From assembly GCA_964030785.1 (NCBI GenBank), contig OZ034977.1, forward strand, positions 32,342,152-32,406,151: DNA of 64,000 nt, written 5' to 3'. The notes below the pieces were generated by a model, which saw nothing but the letters and a program-made list of their open reading frames with translations, made no database searches and was not told the DNA's origin. The stretch's first letter is position 1, and each line of letters begins with the position of its first letter. Made by a program: the position numbers and the translations under genes. The DNA comes from Siderastrea siderea (lineage: Eukaryota > Cnidaria > Anthozoa > Scleractinia > Rhizangiidae). Below are positions 1 through 14,300 of the stretch, piece after piece.

Positions 1-1197
1 TTTTGTCCTTTACTGAGATATTGACCTTTACAATTTGTGAGGTATTGGGAGAAATGTAGTTATACTACAGAAAGGATTCGCTGTACATCAACCGTGTTAC
101 TTTGATTTATTTTGTACAAAACATTTTGAAATTCAGTCAAACGAAGGTTTTTCTGCGTTCGAAACGAGATTGCATGCCTTCTTCGTCCAGACGGTATCAA
201 GGGTTGCTTTATAATTTGAATTTGCAACAGACACAATTTCGCATGTAGCTCTGTAAAAATTCGTCGAAAAGGTAACAGCAAGCATAGGGTTTGCGAAATT
301 TCTTCCCGGGACAATGTTTGGGGATTTCTTCGACTCAATACCGCTAGCTGCTGAAGTTGACAGCTCGGTGTCTAGAGTGAAATGACTGACGGCTTGCCCA
401 GGGCAAAGGTCCTTTTATAGTCAGGGTCCTTCTTTAAACATTTTCTTAACATGGGAATGAAGATTTCAGAACGAGTCATGTAGGCAATAAGCTTATATTT
501 CTGGTTTACAAAGAATGTTTTTTACTTGTCAGCTATTCTCAAGTTATGGACACACACTTTGTTGGAGAAAACCACAAGACAAATCATAGCCACTGAAAAT
601 GTTTATTCTATATATTTACTGGAAACGCGTTACATCTAGGTTGGTGATTCATTCGTCCATTCATTGTACAAGAGATCGCAATTCAAGCTTTAAAATACCG
701 AATTACACAAAACCAGCTCAAATAAGCAGTGAAAACGATAACTTACATATTTTTGAGCATCTCCAGGCTTTATGTTCCAACATCAAGGTCATGAAAGCGA
801 ACAATCTTAGCATTACCGCTCAAAGCACAAACTGCGAAAACCACATGGGCTGATCAAGATCACGTGACCCACACTACTCGGGTAGAGAGGGGCGCGGGCC
901 AACAAACTGTTATTTGACACACCTCCTTCATATGGGTGCAAAATTGAAAGATTCCTCATAAATATTGTCCATTTTAAAAACTATCAACCAGCGGTTAAAA
1001 AACTTTGAAATAATTGCTTGATTTATCTGCACTATACAAATAATTATCTCTTTCCGAGTCCTTTACTATACCTGGTACTTGCTCCGGTGCCGAACAGCTT
1101 CAGTTGCGGGGTATTCTGCAATCTAGCCAAATTATTTGATCAGAAAAACAACCTTTTGAATAAGATACACGCGTGACCCCACCTTGGACTTCTTATG
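1..1197. other. Unassigned flank
   Basis: Short open frames only (for example 338-60 on the minus strand, 92 codons), with no recognised domain or convincing splice structure. I see no RNA gene or repeat boundary here. Confidence 0.5.
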
Positions 1198-4100
1198 GTC
1201 AAAATACTCAGCGCGTTCCGCTTATTATTTGGGAATGACTTTCATTAATCGGGAACGGATTGCGTTATTGGAATCAAAATTCCACTTTCAAATTGAATAT
1301 TGTAATGTTACAACGGTAGCCTTGTTCCAAATAAGAAATGCTGATTGGTTTATTATTGACATGAGGCAAATGTTCACGTGCAAGTAGCAGACTGTTGGCG
1401 GCTTGACCTACCTGACTTGATTTCAGTGATTTGTGTTCGCTCAACAAAACATTAATCGCAAATACTTTTAAGGCCGCGGGTGAGAGACTAGATCATCAGT
1501 ATTCATTTATTTAAAGCATATGCACGAAGTGCGACGAATGATAGCGACATTGCACGAAATATTCATGAGTGAGCTCTGCAGTATAAAATCTTTGGTTTAT
1601 GCATCAATGATTGCTCGTGCGTTTAATCGCGTGGCAGGAAATATTGTGCATTTTAAGTATTGTTAAATAAAAATTTTCATAATAACAATAATAATAAATG
1701 CGTTGAGGGATGTTACTAAAACGAAGAATGGGGAATGGGGAATGAGGAATGAGAAATTGTGGTCAGCGGTAATACCTAAAAATTATGCTGGAGTCTGCGC
1801 AGTACGACATAGAGACGAGGACTGCACGTGTCACAAGCGAAAGATGGAAGGTAAGAATATTTATCTGTCAGTTTTTCCCGAGTTTTTGGAATTATTGCAG
1901 AGTCAAATCTTTCTACGTAGTTAGATCAGCCTTGCTGTTATGTTTGTCATTTTAAAATTAACCACAACTATTGATTTGCAGGCAGTGAGAATGACGATAC
2001 TGATGTTTAGGATCACGAGTTAATCGTTATCGACAGGTTGGTGTAAAAAGATTCGTATCCCTTTGAGTACAGTCGCTTCGAGTGTTAATATCAAAACTAC
2101 GAGTAAATGTTCTGTGTATTTTGACGTTTTAGCGATGAAACAGTGACAGAAGATGATTCTAAGTTTTAAACTGGCGAGAATGAATCTTTGTCAATGGCAT
2201 TAAAACGTAGGATACGGCTTGAAACTTTAAACCGACCGCTGCTGATCATGAATTATTAGAGGACTCGCTATCGAATTTTGAATTGATTTTAAAGGCGTTA
2301 ATATTTGAGTTACAATCTAGATTCGATTCATTTCTGGTTTGCAGAAAGAACTGAGTGAAGTGACTAGAACATTTAGCTATTCTTCATGCTTCTTCTCTGG
2401 GGTATTTTCTTTTTAATTGAAGAACAGCTTAATATTGCAGTCACTTCACTCAGTTCTTTCTGCAAACCATAAATGAATCTAGATTGTAACTCAAATATGA
2501 ACGCCAATAAAATAAATTCAAAATTCGATAGCGAGTGCTCTAATAATTCAGCAGAGGTCCGTTTAAATTTTCAAGCCGTATTCTACGTTTTCGTACCTTA
2601 AACAAAGATTCATTCTCGCCAGTTGCAAAACATAGAACAAGAGAATCATCCTCTGTCACTGGTTCTTCGCTAAAACGTCAAAATACAGAGAACATTTTAG
2701 TTATTCGTTGTTTTTAACTTATATTAACACTCGAAGCAACTGTACTCCAAGGGATACGAATCTTTTTATACTAACCTGTCGATAACGATAAACTCAGGTC
2801 CTTAACTGTATCGTCCTCTCATTACCTGCAAATCGATAGTTGTGGTGAATTTTAATAAAGAGAAACTCAATAATTCCAAAAACTCGGAAAAACTGACATA
2901 AATATTCTTACCTTCCAGCTTTCGCTTCCCACGTGCAGTCCTCGTCTCTTCGCCGAACTGCGCAGACTCCAACAAAATTTTTTAGGTATTACCGCTGACC
3001 ACTATATTCCCCATTCCCCATTCCACGTTTTAGTAACATCCTGCGTTGAGCGCTCGCTTGTTGTATCTGTACCGTTCTTTTTATTCTTTATCTGTTAGTT
3101 GAAACGTTAATTGCAACTTTTTAGAATTTTTCCAGTAAAACAAAACGAAAATAAAATACTGTTTCTATCTCTATCTCGAATATTTATCAACATCGCCAAC
3201 TTTGTGTCCAATATTTATCAACATCTGGGTCTTTCGTAAGTGGAACTCCGTGAAGTTTCTTCTGTGTATATATACACTGCTCCACAGACTAGAAAATAAT
3301 AAAAGAGTTCGATTTCGTCCTTCTTTTTGGTTTTAGTGTTTAATTCTACGTTTAAGTGGAAAAATCCGCTTTGAAAATTTCGATAGTAAAATTCTCGTTC
3401 TATTTTGTGTGTGGTATAAATGTTAAATGGTTCAGCACCAATGCTTTTATCTTTCGTTTATTTTCGACGGAAAACACACGATTTTTTTAGATTGCATGCA
3501 ACATATTGTTTGTTTCTGGAGTGTTAACAATAGCCTCTTAATTTTTATATCCATAATTTGCATAATAAAATATTCTTGGCTTAAACACTCGTGTTTCTTC
3601 GATAAGCCTTCGGAAGCCCTAAAACCACCAATTTTGTGTCCAAGAATACAGCGCGGATATAAAATTTCCTGAACTGACACAGCAGACAGGTAAAATAGGT
3701 GTGTTGTAGGTTGTCACAACAGAAGCACTTTTTTAAATCAGGCTTTTTAACAGAAGTTTTAAGTCTTCAAATTTAAACAAGGACGATTTTACTAATTTAA
3801 AGGCTTAAACTTTCAGTGGAACTTGAAATCACAAAATCGGCTTCTGTTGTGACACAATAGAGCTTTTAACTGATCAATTAGTGGCAAAATCAAGAAGCGT
3901 TGTCTTCTCCCCGAGGAGAAAACTTGGACACGGAGTCGCGTTTTACCAAATCTTAACTTTGGAAGCTCAAAGCATCGCAAAGAAACGCAATTTATCAAAG
4001 GAAAAACAACCTTGTTGCACTTCCAACATTCCTCAAGCCCTCTATTAAGTTTCAACGAAATCGGCTCCCAAACGATCAAGATCTAAAGTTTTTTAACGTA

Positions 4101-4503
4101 AGACTTCCACCAAAATTTTGCCTTATAAATTTATTCATGAGCAGCTTGTCACCCGCGGCCTTAAAAGTGAAGAAGCAGTCTGCTGCTATAAAACCATGAA
4201 GAATAATTTCTTAAAAACAAGTCTGCTGTAAATGCACAAGAAATGTTCCTGAAAATTGAGAAAAATTCCCTGCAAACCGATTGAAACCAACAGCCGCCAA
4301 CGGTTTCGTATTTCGCGTGTGAACTTTTGATTTATGTAAGTAACAACCCAATCAACATTCGTTATTTCAAATGAGTCTACCGTTGGAAGATTTCAATCTT
4401 CAATTTGAAAATGGAATTTTGATTCCAATAATGCAATCCGTTCCCGAGTAATGAAAGTCATTCCTAAATAATGAGCGGAACGCGCTGAGTACTTTTGACT
4501 ATA
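1198..4503. mobile_element. Fold-back element, outer inverted arms
   Basis: 1198-1400 is the complement of 4270-4503 (for example TACTCAGCGCGTTCCGCT and ATTGGAATCAAAATTCCA), and 1461-1515 pairs with 4120-4172 (TTTTAAGGCCGCGGGTGA). The arms are therefore at least about 300 bp. A second inverted repeat (1700-3050) is nested inside, off-centre. The rest (3060-4110) has no recognised gene. It ends about 260 bp before the GLOD4 start codon. Confidence 0.78.
1700..3050. repeat. Inner near-palindrome with about 650-bp arms and splice-like sequence
   Basis: The two arms run 1700 to about 2380 and 2420 to 3050. They share, in mirror order, GATGTTACTAAAACG, TCTGCGCAGT, GGAAGGTAAGAATATTTAT, GTATCCCTTTGAGTACAGT, GGCGAGAATGAATCTTTG and TTTGCAGAAAGAACTGAGTG. 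Both arms contain GTAAG...TTGCAG and similar intron-like boundaries around short open stretches, resembling a duplicated multi-exon gene fragment. No protein family was recognised. Confidence 0.8.
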
Positions 4504-4766
4504 ATATGTTCCACACAACTACCATGACTCCCTGCAGACGTGTTTGGAACGATTATAAAGTGATGGCACGTGTTTGGCCATTTGTCGTTATTCATTTGAT
4601 AAAAATGCACATCAAATGTTAGCAATAACTGCAAACCTGAATGGGTCACATTTAAAATTAAATCCCTGAAGAATGCTTAAATTCCATGCATTCTAAGTCT
4701 GGGTATCCTGTGCCATTTGTCTCCCATGATTCCTGTTGAAGCGAACATCACACAACATTTTCGGAC

Positions 4767-7700
4767 ATGTCTCTCAGAAGAGCTCTGCATTTCGTTTTTA
4801 AGATAGGAAATAGAGAGAAAACCATGAAATTCCTTCGTGAAATTCTCGGAATGAAGGTAAGATAACCCTGGGTGTTTGAAGAGCACAGTTTTCATCGGTT
4901 ACGTGTTGACTTCAGTGGCGTGACCAAAACACAAATGCTAGTAGGTAGAAACTTGTTTCCAAATCTCAAACCGCCCTTCAGTGAAAACCGCTGGGCAGTG
5001 AAAGCATGGTTTGTTGTGGGTGCTCATTGCACCGTGGGCTCGGCAAGGGCAGTTTGACATATGGAAACAAGTCAAAACCATGCTCTAGTAAAGTTTTGGA
5101 ATCATCCATAACATCAGCTTTATTGACCACCTAAGTAAACAGTATCATGATGTTATTGGTAAGGTAAAGTCGCACACGAGCCAAGGAGGCCCACATGGCG
5201 GGAGCGTATCCCGGTTTCTGTAGCATGAAGCAACTGGGCATGAGAGCTGCGACTCCCCCCTGGATGGGATGCTAGTCCATTGCAGGGTTACCCCCAGCAG
5301 TATGTCACCGGTACCCATTTTATACACCTGGGTGGAGAGAGACAATGTGGGGTAAAGTTTCTTGTCTAAGGAAACAACATGATGGCAGGGACTGGGGGTC
5401 GAACCACCGACGTCCAATATGCACTAACCACTACACCACCGGGCCCCATCATGATGTTATTAGCTAGGGATACATGAAATCACCTTGCAATTGGAAACAT
5501 AGTCTGTGGATGTGCCCATAGGGGCACATGCTAGGCTTTGTGATACATCTCTTTGGTGTAACATGCATGTTCGTAAGACATAACAGCCTCGTTAAAATGA
5601 TCATTTAAACACTGGTTTATGGTACATGGTAGCATTAGTAATTTAATATAAACATAGCTCTGGTGTGATGTCTACACATAACATCAGTTTAAGAATCTTT
5701 TTGCTGTTTTTGTCACTCACTGGTGGTATATATATACTGGTTTGGTCCAGAGCGACTGTATCTGACAATGCTTTTCTTTTCCTTTTAAATTTTTCTTTAG
5801 TCCATTTTGGGCTAATAGTTTCAAAACAGAAGAAGTGTTTCCTCAAAGAATAAAACGTGAAGTTGATTATTGCAATATTAATTTCATAATTCGGTAAATT
5901 GTAATTTCATTATTCATTTCAACAACCCACTTTCCGAATGAAGAATGAAACTTGATCCCAAACTTGAATTTTGATTTGATTGAATAACTCATGCGGCAGA
6001 CACATAATGGGAATTTGACAGGTTTCCCACTTTGCATAACTTGTTCTAATGGAAACATACATTGTTTGATTTTTCTTCCATTTCCCTAATGCGCAATCAA
6101 CTCATTTCAGTCCCATCAAAATGCTTAACGCTTTTTTGTGTTCTCATTTGTTTGAAAAAGCTGGTAGTGGAAAGAAGAGAAGAGGAAAATCTTAAAATGC
6201 GCTCTTGCCATCGGAAGATATGGTTTGGGAAACCTGCCAAATTTCCACATGCCTGGGGCATGTTTATTTCAGTCTCTATCAGATTGGGGTTAGTTGCGAA
6301 AAGTGGATTATTGAATCGAATAATGAAATCGTTATTGCAATAATCAACTTCACTTTTTATTCTTTGAGGGAATGCTAATCCTGTTTTATCTGTAAGTGGT
6401 AAGTCAATGAAAACCTTGGGCACAGATTATCTCTAAATGTACCTCCCTACCTAATACAGGGCTGCTTAATGCATCTTTGACTGCAGGTTATTTTAATACA
6501 CATGTACCAGCCAGGAACCCAGCTGGTAAATTACACAGCTTAATATATTTACTTAATACAGACTTCCCAGCTGGTAATAGTAATGCATACAATCAAAGTT
6601 GTATTAATGTATTTAATATAAGCAGCCCTGCATCACCTGTGTTAAGTCTTCACGAGCCTTAACTGGCTCACTACTGTGGGAGCTTAACTACAGCTGCTGT
6701 ATTGAGCAGTCAATTTTCAAAGCCCGCCAAAATTGCTCTGCTTATTATGTATTTATTTTTAAACTGGGTTTTATTTATTTGCTGTATGGGACCTCTATTG
6801 AGCAGACACCTCTATTAAGTGGTTGCTATCACCTTTCACAAAGTCCCAACGTCCTCAAACTCCTTCAGAAAGAAGTACAGTACATGTACTGTTCGTGATC
6901 TCAGTCAACATGGACATAAATGCTTCATGTACAGTATTATTGTCAAGTGGAGATTTATGACTGAGATCTGCACAGTGACAGTACTTTCTGAAACTCTGAA
7001 GGAGTTTCAGTATGTTTGATGCAGCCAGCTGTATTGTCAGTGCAATATTGTGAATATGTTTTGTTGCTTTGTTTTAGATTTTACGTCATGAAGAATTTGA
7101 GGAAGGATGTAAAGCATCATGCAATGGGTACATTAATATATTATATTTTACATAATCTTTTAGCCATTTATGTTGAATTTTAAAACAGTTCACTGTTTGG
7201 TTTTTCTTTTACCAGTATCTGAGTAAATAATGATCTCATCGTTTTCTCTACCAGTAATACCCAATCTTTGACCTTCAATACCAATCATAATGATATAAAC
7301 TAATTGAGATTTTGAGATTGCAGTACTACATATATTGATGGTGTGTTCAAAGAAAATATATTCCTTATTGGGTGTAGTTCACTTGCGAAGTGGTGGAGCC
7401 AAAATCTAGAGAATATATTTTCTTTCAACACCATCAACATAATGTCATCTCAAAATCGCATATGGGTTTGTATCACAATTCAACTGTTTTTCAGGAAAAG
7501 CAATTTAAGCAAACCTGAAATTTCTTGCACAGATTAAAAGATAAATGGTTGTAACTTGTGAAATGTTGAACATGAATGTTTGCGTGCATAATCAAATGTT
7601 TGTTTTGTGGAAAAATTTACAAAATATAGACCTTCCTCCACATAGATCGGTGCTTGAAACAAAACAAATGTGACATTGTATCTTTATGCAACTTCTTAAG

Positions 7701-8280
7701 GTCTAGATGTTGGCACAACAAGTCAATCAATAACGCAAACTCGGCAAACTTTTGGTCCATTAAAATTTCTCCAAAAACATGATTGCGTGATTAGTTTGCA
7801 CACAACTTACAACACCTTGACAGAAGTAAATGAAAAGAAAAAGAAAAACCTCTTCAAACCTAGTCTTATACCTTAACTTTCAGATAATATCCATGGAGTG
7901 TAAAGTTAAATACTCAGCTTTCCTCTATTTTTCAAACAGCAATTGACAGTAATTTGAGTTTCAATCCGCTCTTTGAAGAGAAAGTTTGAATTTTAGTTTT
8001 GAGTGGGAGGAACCTAAATATACAAAAAGCAGCGTGAAATTTTCAACCAGTCACTTGCTCACTTTTGAGATGTCAATTCGTAATTACATTGACGTCTTAA
8101 AAGCAATTAAAAGAAACTGAGAATCGTGATACCATTGGTAACCAGCAGACTGTGAAAACTGAAACCAGCAAAGGGGTTGAAGTGAGCCATTCAGAGTGCA
8201 TGAACTCGTGTGACCTTTTGAAACTGTTATACTGTGCTAGTAAAAAGTAAAAAATTCACTTTAATTCGTGGTCCCCCCTC

Positions 8281-8312
<32 letters not shown>

Positions 8313-11300
8313 TCTCCTGGAGAGGAGAGACTATTACAATACTTTTTCAGATCTGAAGTAAAAAGGACAGATCCTGGACTTTTTCCTGATTGCCTGAGAA
8401 ACAATGCTACCTTGTGAATAGCTCTGGCCCTTTTTTCCACACCTCGTGTCCATTCCTGACAACTACAAAGAACGTAACTTCCAGTTAATTTTAATTACTC
8501 TCCTACCATGGTTTTACACCATGCGAGTAAAACAAAAGGCGGTTGACATGAAGTTGATTTCATTTTGATTTAATTGGGGATAGTTGGCAGCTCATAATTA
8601 GGCATCCTTTTTATCCCCTCTCTCATTTTTCCTCTTTGGGTGGCATGTGCAAAGAGAAATTGCCACTGCAGATACACCCATAGTGTAATATCCTGTTTGG
8701 ATGTATCGGTACTTCGGATTAAACCGTAAACACAATCGGATTGAACCACACAGTTTTCAGTGGCTGACAATGTGCTATAGCCTTTTGTCGTGCTGGCAGC
8801 GCTCTGGTCCTGGTAGGCCTGTGCTTATTTAAAAATTAGGGCGATCGCAACACTGATGGAAGGAGCGGGGAGGGGAGGGGAGGCGAGAAAAGGAAACGCT
8901 TGCCCGCAAACCCCATGATTTTGAAAAACGCCCCTTTGACACTTTCGCAGATGGATAAATTCATAGCGTGACAGCTTGTGAATAAAGTATTTTACGAATA
9001 ACACATCACCGGATGATACAAATTTACTTCCGTCAAAATCAAAACAAACTTCAAGCGCTCGATTTGTCGTAATTTCTCAGTTAAATTTGGAACTTTATCT
9101 CAACCTGGAAAGTCGGGTATAGTTTGTTCGGAAAACCTTTTCAAAGCATCGTAAAGAAAGGATTCTTATGGAACAATTCTCGCTGATCTTTGCGGAACGG
9201 TTGGAGTGAAAGTTGTTCAAAACTTAGAGCTATTTTCGGACCGTGTACCAGTGCAATTCTTGCGTTCGAAAAATTCAGAATTTAGGGGTATTATTCGAGG
9301 TTATTCGGAATGCGATAAGTAGCGCGTTTCCTGTTTCCCAAACTCTGCCAAAGTAGTCTATCAACTTCAGTAAACGGCTGCTCCAAACTCCACTAGGCAA
9401 CAGTCCTTGTCGCAAGAATGTTTGTGTAGGTTCCTCCGTGTCGGAAAAAGCTTCCCGCAAGTCTTTGAGATCTGCCGTCGGATCAGGACAAAAATGATCT
9501 TCTTGAGTCAAACTTGAACATCGACGATTTACCAGCTGGAGAGGAACTTCAGGTAAAAATAGTGATAGTGTGGAAAAGTCGCTACAAGAATTCCCCGATC
9601 GAGACAGGGAAAGTAACCAGTTCGTTGTGTTCCTGCGGATCACGCTCAAATGAACATACCTGATTTGATTGACGGATTTATCACTTGGCAATCAACACTA
9701 CCATGCCGTGCTAATCAGGAAACTCCGTTCGTGGACGAACGGGTTTTTCAAAATCGAGGGTTTTGCGGGCAAGCGTTTCCTTTCCTCCCTTCCCCTGCCC
9801 CGTCTCGCGCTTTTTTGCGCTCGCCCCAATTTTCGCGCGTTCAAAAAGTGAAAAATGCTTCAAACCTGCGGAAAGCCCTACGGAAACGCTTCCTCCGTAG
9901 GCTAGGGCTGTGCAGGTTGGAAACACTCATTGGAAAAAAGGTCTTTGTAGCAGGAAACACGTTATTATTTTAAGATACAGCACAACACTTTTAAGTTTTC
10001 AAGAATACATGTTTCGGCATCCCTGATGCCATCCTCAGTTGAAGGAAAATGCTACAACAAAGCTATATATATATATGTAAAAGTGATTAGAATTGTAAAT
10101 GAAAATATAAGCAAGAATAACAACAAAGAAAAAAGCGTGATTATGTGAAAACTAAACAAACAGTTTTAAAATAACGCGTTTAACCTGTTGATTTAACGTG
10201 GGCTTTACCCAGTGGATATGTAAAGATTCTTTCTGGCTGCACACTAGTTTCTTCCGATGGTCAGCCATCTTCATTAGCATGAAGTGGTGTGTCAGGCTCT
10301 GCAGGGTCGTTTGACTGAGCAAGAATGAACTCAGATGGATGGTTCTCAGGTAAACTATTCCGCTCGAAGAATTTCTTCACATGGGTGGAGTTTCTCTTGT
10401 AATGGACGTCCTCGGGATATTCGACAACACTGTTCCCAGTTTTATCCAGTACACAGTAGGGTTCCGGCCTGGAAGTCGGCGCTTACTTATTTCTCTGTTC
10501 CTAATTCACATCACTCTCGCGAGCTCCACACTTCTCATCGGCATACAGCTTTCCTCTTTCTTTGGCTTCTCTATCTCAAACCTCCTGGTCATCCACTGGA
10601 AATTCCTCACTTCCTGGAGGAATGCGGGTACTCATCGTTCTGCGGAACAGGAGTTTTGCAGGGATTACTCCAGTTGTGCTGTGTGGAGTTGTTCCGTGCA
10701 TTATCAGGAAGGACTCCATTTCCTTCTTTCAGTCTTTCGTCTCGATTTATAAAATCTTGATTTTCTTGAGTAGGGAGCGGTTCTGCCTTTCTACCTGTTC
10801 ATTGACCTGTGGCCAGAGGGTCGTTACTCTTCTGTGGTCAATGCGTTCTTCTTCTACTACAAATTTCCGGAACTCCTGGCTTATGAACTGTGACCCTATA
10901 CTACAATAGTAATACTGTAGTCCATGAGTAAGCAGCATCCTCTTGAGGCTTCCAGTGATCATGTCAGTTGTTGTATACTTCAAAACTTCTACTTCCATAT
11001 ATCGACTGTAGTAGTCAACAACTACGAACAGATGGTCTCCTAATGGCAGGGACTGCTGAGATATGCTGCCATGGCCCTGAGGGAAGCTCAGTTATCTTGA
11101 GGGTTTCTGGTGACGTAGGCATGCCAACCATCTGGCAAGGAGGACAAGCTTTACAAAATTTCTCAGCCTCCTTGTCACATCCTGGTCACCAAATTTTGGT
11201 ACGGAGTCTGCGCTTCATAGACACTATTCCCGTATGGCCCTCATGAGCAAGACGCAATACTCTTTTTCGTAAACCAGTGAGGACTACGATCTGAGTTCCT

Positions 11301-14300
11301 CGTAGTACTAGTTTTCCAATAACATTTTCTCACATTTAAAAGTTCGCTGTCTAACTCTGAGGCACGCTCAGTCTCTCGAGTAGATAGAGTTTGTGGCGTT
11401 GCGTCTATTTTATTTATTTTATTTACCGTATAAGTCCGAATTCAATGCTGAATGTAAAGGACTGCGCTAAATATAAAAAAAAAACAAGTAATAACTAGGG
11501 AAAAAATAATAATAAACATACAAAATGTGAACTAATAAATCACAGAGATAGCTTCCAGCTTTGGTACAGAGTTCTGCACTTGACTTGCATTTTGTGAGGC
11601 GAGATAAGGAATCTGCAATATTTTCCTTTCCAGGTATATACTTCACCGTAAAACGATATGGCTGTAGTCTTAACATCCAACCATTAACTCTTGCACTCGA
11701 GTGCGACTTCTTTGAGTAACGATCTGTCAAAATTTCAAGTACGTGTGTAGCCGCTCACATGCCCACACGATCCCCAGAGCCTCCTTTTCTGTTTGAGAAT
11801 ATCGCCTTTCGACCTGCGTCAGACTCCTGCTAGCAAAATAAATCACTCTTTCTTTACCATTTTGTACTTGTATCAAGACCGCGCCAAGACTGACCTACTG
11901 GGCTAATCTCTTCTTTAACTCGTTAAACGTCCTTTCTTGCTCGTTACCCCTGTAAAATGGAACATCTTTCCTTGTGAGTTTCCTGACAGGCTCTGACACT
12001 GTTGCAAGTTCGGGGATAAATCTTGCACAGAAGTTCACAGGGCCTAAGAAGCTACGTACTTCTGCTGCTGACTCAGGTTATCGGGCTTCCGTGACTGCCC
12101 CGACCTTTTCTTGGGTTGGTCCAATACCCAGCGTGAAAAGGTGTCCCATGAACTCGAGCTCAGACATGTGGAATTTACAATTTTCCTTGTTTAGTGATGA
12201 GCCTTTTTTCCTGGATCCTCTCTAAGGCCTTTTCGAGTCGCCTGTCGTGCTCTTCCGTTGTCTTTCCATGCACAGTGATGTCATCATGTATGCTCCTTAC
12301 ACTTTCACAGCCTTCTAAAGCTTGCTGGATCAGTCGCAGTTACGTTTCAGGTGCACAACTGATTCCAACCATTAGCCGCTTGTGCCTGAAAAGTAGCCTG
12401 TGTGTGGCAAATGTAGTGATGGGTCTGGATTCTTCACTCGGTTCAACTTAATTAATGGAATGTCCACTTAATGTCTACTTTGGTGGAGGCTGTACTCCCA
12501 TTTAGATCATGAAGAATCTCATCCACCGTCGGAATGGGGTGTGGTTCCCTTACAATAGCACTGTTCGCTTGCCTCATGTCAACACAAAAAACCGCAGGTC
12601 TTCATTAGGTTTTAGCACAACTATAGGCGAAATCCAGGGTGTTGGACCCTCAGCTTTCTCAATTACATCTAGGTCTTCAAGCTCATCGAGTTTCTTTTCC
12701 AACTTGTCTCTTAAACTGAAGGGAACATGAAGAATGGGCTGCGCTACCGGTGTGACATTCTGATCTGTGGGAATCCGTGTTCAGCTGGAAATCCTTTAAC
12801 TTTCCTAGACCTTCAAAGCACGACTCTGTATTTGTGGAATATGTCCTCTTCCTTTAAGGTGTTAATGCAAACCTTCTCAGTAAGTCTCAGAACATTTAGT
12901 TTTGTGTCTGTCTCTCTCCCTAGCTTTGCCCTTTACTCTTACTTTTGCAACGAAACAACCAGCTGTTTTTCGGTGCTCCCCTAAGGATACAACTGTTTCG
13001 AGTGTTTTGTGGAAACACGTTCCACTTTGTTCTGCTTTAACACTTCCCACAATTGGCGTTCAATTACATTATAGCTCGCCCCCGAATCAACAATCATAGC
13101 AACATTTGGTACACCCCCAATGGGGGTGAATGGTGAATGGTGAACAATGGTGAATGCATAATGATTATTACTATCTGGGTGGTCCTCAAAGTTCATCTGG
13201 TTAACACTTCATTTAGGCTCTTTCAATCTGTTAGGTTTCTTTTGAGGTGAACGTTTAGGCTTCTTATTCTTACAGCACTTTGCAAAATGGCCTACCTTTT
13301 GGCACTTTAGGCATCCTTTGTTCCTGGTAGGCAGGGCACTTCTTGTCATCTTGTTTGTGGCCGCTTAGGTCACAAGTAAAATGTTTTCCCTTTGCCGATG
13401 GTTTTGTCGTTTCTCCACCTAACACTGTGGAAAAACGCTATTCCTCTGAACGGCGTGTTATCGTCGTTCTCAGCTGGCGTTGTGACTCTTCGGTTATTGA
13501 TGGCATCCTTAGTGACAGTTTTCCTGGGTGTCCCCATAGACTTACATTATCCCACAATCAATAAATTTTAACTATGGATTTACACCACAAACGCAGTTTC
13601 CTGGATTTGTTATCAGCGGGACCAGCCCGTCTTTAACTATCTCGACGACTTTATTGGCGTTGCGCCACCGTCGACCGCAACCACCGCTTTCGACGATCTG
13701 GGAAACTTGTTACTTTCTCTCGGTCTGGTTGAGTCAACTGACAAAGCTTCCCCTCCGTCTTCCCGAATTGTTTGTCCTGGTGTTGAACTGGACACTAATG
13801 CCCTGACTCTCTCTGTCAGTCGGGAACGTCTTGACGAAATTTAGTGTCTTTTAGCTCATTGGCTTACCAATAAAACGACCACGAAATCTGACTTTTAGTC
13901 TTTGATTAGAAAATTAGTTTTCGTTCCAAATGCGTGCGGCAGAGTCGCGTGTTTGTATCTCGGATTCTGCGTATTTTAAGAAAAATCAAATTCTATTATC
14001 ACGTGCAGTTATATACTGAATTTCGCAAGACATACGTCGGTGGTGTCGTTTTCTCCGGAGCTACAATGGTGTCTCTGTGATGAATACCGCCTCGTGGTCG
14101 TTACCCGACAAGGTTTTCACGACAGATGCGTGTCGTACTGGCTATAGGAACCTTTGCGCTGACCAGTATTTCCATTCAGTTTTTCCACTGTGTTAAATAG
14201 CTGAAGGTGCAGAAATCCTTTTCGAAACTCATGCCTACGTGACAGGTGCTAATATTCTGCCTTGCTCGAATTTGAAGTTTGTGCTGTCCATTTACCTGGT

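Noticed and set aside
5390..5445. tRNA gene
   Set aside because: A and B boxes are present, but the cloverleaf stems are not preserved and the sequence continues into a SINE body with a target duplication.
10335..10909. Overlapping plus-strand frames of 115-141 codons
   Set aside because: Antisense of the gypsy integrase region; no domain in the plus reading.
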